Shown one piece after another: positions 61,554 through 64,000 of a DNA stretch of 64,000 nucleotides (its first letter is position 1; every line of letters starts with the position of its first letter). A program made the position numbers and the translations under genes. The stretch covers positions 1 through 64,000 of the forward strand of contig NZ_JAQTZU010000001.1 in NCBI RefSeq assembly GCF_028687615.1. The letters are read 5' to 3'. The notes below the pieces were generated by a model that was not told the origin of the DNA, made no database searches, and saw only the letters and a program-made list of their open reading frames with translations. Source of the DNA: Methylovulum sp. (GTDB taxonomy: Bacteria; Pseudomonadota; Gammaproteobacteria; Methylococcales; Methylomonadaceae).

Positions 61554-62020
61554 TAGCGATGGTAAGGGTGGTTGTTTAACAAGCTCCATGCCCGATAAAG
61601 CTGTTCGGCAACAATAATCCGCACTAATGGATGCGGAAACGTCAGTTTCGACAGGCTCCAGGATTCATGCGCCTTTTGGCGGGCGGCGACGGCCAAGCCT
61701 TCCGGCCCGCCCACCAGCAAGGCCACCGATTGCCCGCCCGCCAACCAACGGCTCATCGCTTCGGCCAATTCAGGTGTTGTCCACGGTTTGCCGGGAATAT
61801 CCAAGGTGACAATATGCGCACCGGAGGGAATCGCCGCGATCATCCGCTCGCCTTCGTCACGGACTATCCGCGCGACATCGCTGTTTTTGGTGCGTTTGCC
61901 AGGGGCGATTTCTTTCAGCACCAGTTCGCATTCACGCGGCAGACGTTTGGCATATTCATCATAGCCCGCCAGCACCCAGCCCGGCATACGGTTTCCGACG
62001 GAAATTAGATTTATTTGCAT
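61553..62020 (-). CDS. rlmH: 23S rRNA (pseudouridine1915-N3)-methyltransferase
   Basis: A 155-residue SPOUT methyltransferase that acts on the ribosome at helix 69. The N-terminus [34 protein letters not shown] and [20 protein letters not shown] with [17 protein letters not shown] are diagnostic. I start at ATG 62020; the 36 residues upstream in frame are unrelated. It is coupled to maf by a one-base overlap. Confidence 0.95.
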   Translation of the reverse strand: MQINLISVGNRMPGWVLAGYDEYAKRLPRECELVLKEIAPGKRTKNSDVARIVRDEGERMIAAIPSGAHIVTLDIPGKPWTTPELAEAMSRWLAGGQSVALLVGGPEGLAVAARQKAHESWSLSKLTFPHPLVRIIVAEQLYRAWSLLNNHPYHR

Positions 62021-62192
62021 GGGTGTGCAGGATACAGACAAGGGGGGGTTGATGCAATGCGGGGGATTGAAAACAGCGGGGAAGTTTGCAATCGTGATTG
62101 CCGTTTGCTTTGGTGTTGCCAGTCTCATTTTTATGGCAATTTATATACGCTTGCCCTGCTACATCCCAGCCCACTTATTCAGCCTAATCCCG

Positions 62193-62225
62193 TTTTCGTG
62201 TTTTTTCGTGCCTTTCGTGGACAAT
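62193..62225. repeat. Dispersed TTTCGTG-type repeat after the ABC ATPase gene
   Basis: TTTTCGTGTTTTTTCGTGCC continues to TTTCGTGGACAAT, the same unit as at 36995 and, inverted, at 8217. It lies 6 bp beyond the ATPase stop. The 172 bp between it and rlmH hold no supported gene. Confidence 0.75.
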
Positions 62226-62230
62226 CTCAA

Positions 62231-63016
62231 TCAATCCCACCCATCCTGGCTAGCATTATGGAAACAAGCCAGCAAATCATCGATTTGCAGGTTTTGCTTC
62301 TGCCCGCTATCAAAATCATGCAAAACTTTGCCACAGTGCATCATGACGATACGGTCGCCGAAGTGCACGGCTTGCTGCATGGAGTGGGTGACCATCAGCG
62401 TGGTGAGTTTGGCATCGGCGATGACTCGTTGGGTTAAGGCCAAGACTTGGTCGGCACTTTTCGGATCTAGCGCGGCGGTGTGTTCGTCCAGCAAAAGCAG
62501 TTTCGGTTTTAGCCAGGTTGCCATCAGCAAGGTCAAGGCTTGGCGTTGGCCGCCGGAGAGCAGGCCTATCGGACTGTCCAGACGCGCTTCCAAGTCCATG
62601 TCCAATTCGCGCACCCGTTCTTGCAAAGCTTGCCGTAACCGCCTAGATTGCGCCCATGCCAAGCCGCGCAGTTTGCCGCGTTTTGCCGCCAGGGAAAAAT
62701 TATCCAGTATCGACATGTGCGGTGCCGTGCCGGAAAACGGATTTTGGAAGATGCGGCCTATGGATGCAGCGCGGCGGTGTTCAGGCCAATCGCTGATTTC
62801 TTGCCCGTCCAATTCTATGCGTCCGGCATCAATTTCAAAACTGCCCGCCAAGGCGTTCAGCAAGGTCGATTTGCCTGGGCCATTGCCACCCAAGACCATC
62901 ACGAACGCGCCTTCGGCTATGTCCAAGCTGATGCCGCGCAGGGGGCGGACTTCGTTGACCGTACCCGCGTAAAAGGTTTTTTGCACATCATGCAATCGTA
63001 AGATGGGCGGATTCAT
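62231..63016 (-). CDS. ABC transporter ATP-binding protein (COG1101 / TrpZ-like)
   Basis: A 261-residue ATPase. Walker A is GGNGPGKST (Pro for the usual Ala or Ser), Q-loop RIFQNPFSGTAPHMS, signature LLSGGQRQALTLL, Walker B LLLLDEHTAALDP, switch His in MVTHSMQQAV. The DEHTAALDP text and the overall form match ATPases of the ABC systems paired with a periplasmic binding protein for aromatic amino acids or related solutes. ATG 63016 is chosen; upstream frame is unrelated. It overlaps the stop of a truncated permease. Confidence 0.85.
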   Translation of the reverse strand: MNPPILRLHDVQKTFYAGTVNEVRPLRGISLDIAEGAFVMVLGGNGPGKSTLLNALAGSFEIDAGRIELDGQEISDWPEHRRAASIGRIFQNPFSGTAPHMSILDNFSLAAKRGKLRGLAWAQSRRLRQALQERVRELDMDLEARLDSPIGLLSGGQRQALTLLMATWLKPKLLLLDEHTAALDPKSADQVLALTQRVIADAKLTTLMVTHSMQQAVHFGDRIVMMHCGKVLHDFDSGQKQNLQIDDLLACFHNASQDGWD

Positions 63017-63123
63017 GCGGTTTTTGGCCTTTTTTGTGGAGCGCGTTTGGCGAGGTTCCTGACCCAAGCGGGAAGGACTAAGGCCGCGAACACGAACACG
63101 GCGGTGATGAGTTTCAAAACCGC
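63013..63123 (-). pseudogene. ABC permease, C-terminal stub
   Basis: Just upstream of the ATPase, in frame to a TGA that overlaps its ATG, the sequence reads AVLKLITAVFVFAALVLPAW and then VRNLAKRAPQKRPKTA. This looks like the last helix and tail of the partner permease. A TAG precedes it at once, and no more of the permease or binding protein is in the window. The transporter is therefore broken here. Confidence 0.65.
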
Positions 63124-63182
63124 CTATTGTTATTTTCGGGCGGAAATCTATACTCCAAACGGTCAATTTTTCGGCTATTACA

Positions 63183-63256
63183 ATCCGCTGTACGCTATGC
63201 GTACCTTATACATTGATTTTTAAATCAACTATTTAAAAGGTGCGTACAGTGTACAA
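63183..63256. repeat. GTACGC-type palindromic repeat
   Basis: GTACGCTATGCGTACCTT near 63190-63207 faces AAGGTGCGTACAGTGTAC near 63237-63254 as an imperfect inverted repeat with an AT-rich centre. A related sequence (GGTACGCTGTGCGTACC) is at 39580-39596 after pqqC. No gene is encoded. Confidence 0.6.
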
Positions 63257-63321
63257 TAACTTAAAATTTGCTCACAGCAATCTTGCCAGCAACTTGATAT
63301 TTTTAATTAAAAGGTGTCCAC

Positions 63322-63963
63322 ATGCAGATGTTAATTGCCGTTATCGTCATATCCAGCATCATGTTTGCGCTTTATGCCATCGCCAGGCAGTATTCGCAGT
63401 TCAGTTATATCGAACGCTATCGTTTCCACCCCGCGATCCGGCAAAAGCTCAGAAAAAAGCATCCCACCCTCACAGACCAGCAACTGGATTTGGTCTTCCA
63501 AGCCTTGCGGGACTATTTTTATTGTTGCAGCCGCGCCAAACACCGCATGGTTTCGATGCCCTCACAAATCGTCGACGACGCTTGGCATGAGTTCATTTTA
63601 TTCACCCGCAGTTACCAGCAATTTTGCCAAAAAGCCTTCGGGCGATTTTTACACCACACTCCCGCTGAAGCCATGAGCAGGCCAACATTGGCGCAAGATG
63701 GCATCAAACGCGCCTGGCGTTTAGCTTGTGTTAAAGAAAAAATCAACCCTAAAACCCCCGAATATTTGCCGTTATTGTTCGCACTAGACGCACAGCTTGC
63801 GGTTCCAGGCGGGTTTATTTACCGCTTGCATTGCATCCCCGGCAGCAACGGATACTGCGCCAGCCACATAGGTTGTGGCGGCGGGTGCAGTGGCGGCTGT
63901 GGCGGAGACGGAGATGGTGGCGGTTCTGATGGCGGCTGCGGTGGAGGATGTGGCGGCGATTAA
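63322..63963 (+). CDS. Protein with Gly/Cys-rich C-terminal tail
   Basis: A 213-residue protein with one N-terminal membrane helix (MLIAVIVISSIMFALYAIA), a helical central part (MPSQIVDDAWHEFILFTRSY with QQFCQKAFGRFLHHTP, a conserved block in glycine-rich domain-containing proteins) and a tail of about 45 residues of CGGG, SGG and GGD units. Function unknown. The tail could be an anchor for a modification or a metal site. ATG 63322 follows AAAGGTGTCCAC. Confidence 0.75.
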   Translation: MQMLIAVIVISSIMFALYAIARQYSQFSYIERYRFHPAIRQKLRKKHPTLTDQQLDLVFQALRDYFYCCSRAKHRMVSMPSQIVDDAWHEFILFTRSYQQFCQKAFGRFLHHTPAEAMSRPTLAQDGIKRAWRLACVKEKINPKTPEYLPLLFALDAQLAVPGGFIYRLHCIPGSNGYCASHIGCGGGCSGGCGGDGDGGGSDGGCGGGCGGD

Positions 63964-64000
63964 CGGACAAATGCGGGGCTAAACATCTAACCGTTTAGAA

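Overview
The window reads as one stretch of a gammaproteobacterial chromosome, most likely a type I methanotroph (Methylococcales) or close relative. The taxonomy is inference: it rests on pqqABC for PQQ (the cofactor of methanol dehydrogenases), on gammaproteobacterial gene orders (rpoE-mucA-mucB-mucD; rlmH-maf-rng-yhdP-nit; dapF/DUF484-xerC; murJ-ribF) and on the many dispersed palindromes typical of such genomes. No methane or methanol oxidation gene lies in the window. I recognised no tRNA, rRNA or CRISPR array.

Layout. 1-2.2 kb: end of an ISAs1-like transposase, a MITE-like palindrome, and the methionine-salvage operon mtnB-mtnD-mtnC. 2.3-6.7 kb: a small lipoprotein, rppH, a HAD phosphatase, a DUF2335 membrane protein, a TusA-like protein divergent from cysG. 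6.7-9.5 kb: a decayed IS30 transposase, a Zur-type repressor and a sugar-kinase-like phosphotransferase. 9.7-22.2 kb: an EamA transporter gene convergent with hypF, interrupted by an 8.5-kb island. The island lies between two 812-bp direct repeats (9992-10803 and 19287-20098), each holding the facing 3' ends of EamA and hypF. It carries four tandem paralogues of a membrane-anchored protein, a remnant of a fifth, two small ORFs, a LprI-type lysozyme-inhibitor-like protein and a 1106-residue RTX protein with an N-terminal lysozyme-like domain. I read it as a candidate secreted peptidoglycan-hydrolase toxin with immunity proteins.

19.9-26.1 kb: hydrogenase maturation genes hypF, hypD, hypC and hupE on the minus strand, hypE divergent, and between hupE and hypE only the decayed C-terminus of a [NiFe]-hydrogenase large subunit. 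26-30 kb: a dapF-DUF484 fusion, xerC, DUF2333 and DUF4389 membrane proteins. 30.6-36.6 kb: a CHASE2 adenylate/guanylate cyclase, a FecR-TPR-beta-barrel protein and a small protein ending in CIPC. 36.8-39.6 kb: pqqA, pqqB, a Uma2-family gene wedged between palindromes, pqqC. 39.7-43.3 kb: rpsT, murJ, ribF, a PIN-domain toxin-antitoxin-like pair. 43.5-47.2 kb: the envelope-stress operon rpoE-mucA-mucB-mucD. 47.4-53.9 kb: nadB, an EHD/dynamin-like protein with an altered P-loop, a membrane protein, hisC, tldD. 54-63 kb: bamC-like lipoprotein, nitrilase-type amidase, yhdP, rng, maf, rlmH, and an ABC ATPase whose permease survives only as a C-terminal stub. The window ends in a protein with a Gly/Cys-rich tail.

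Dispersed repeats are a theme. One family has an inner palindrome of the gacctgtcaggt type (23.4, 38.7, 52.3 kb), twice nested inside a different outer palindrome. A second has stems beginning cataagt whose inner bases differ but co-vary (38.0, 38.1, 45.0, 60.9 kb); one copy supplies the start codon of the Uma2 gene and another the last codons of maf. A third is a TTTCGTGG-type repeat (8.2, 37.0, 62.2 kb).
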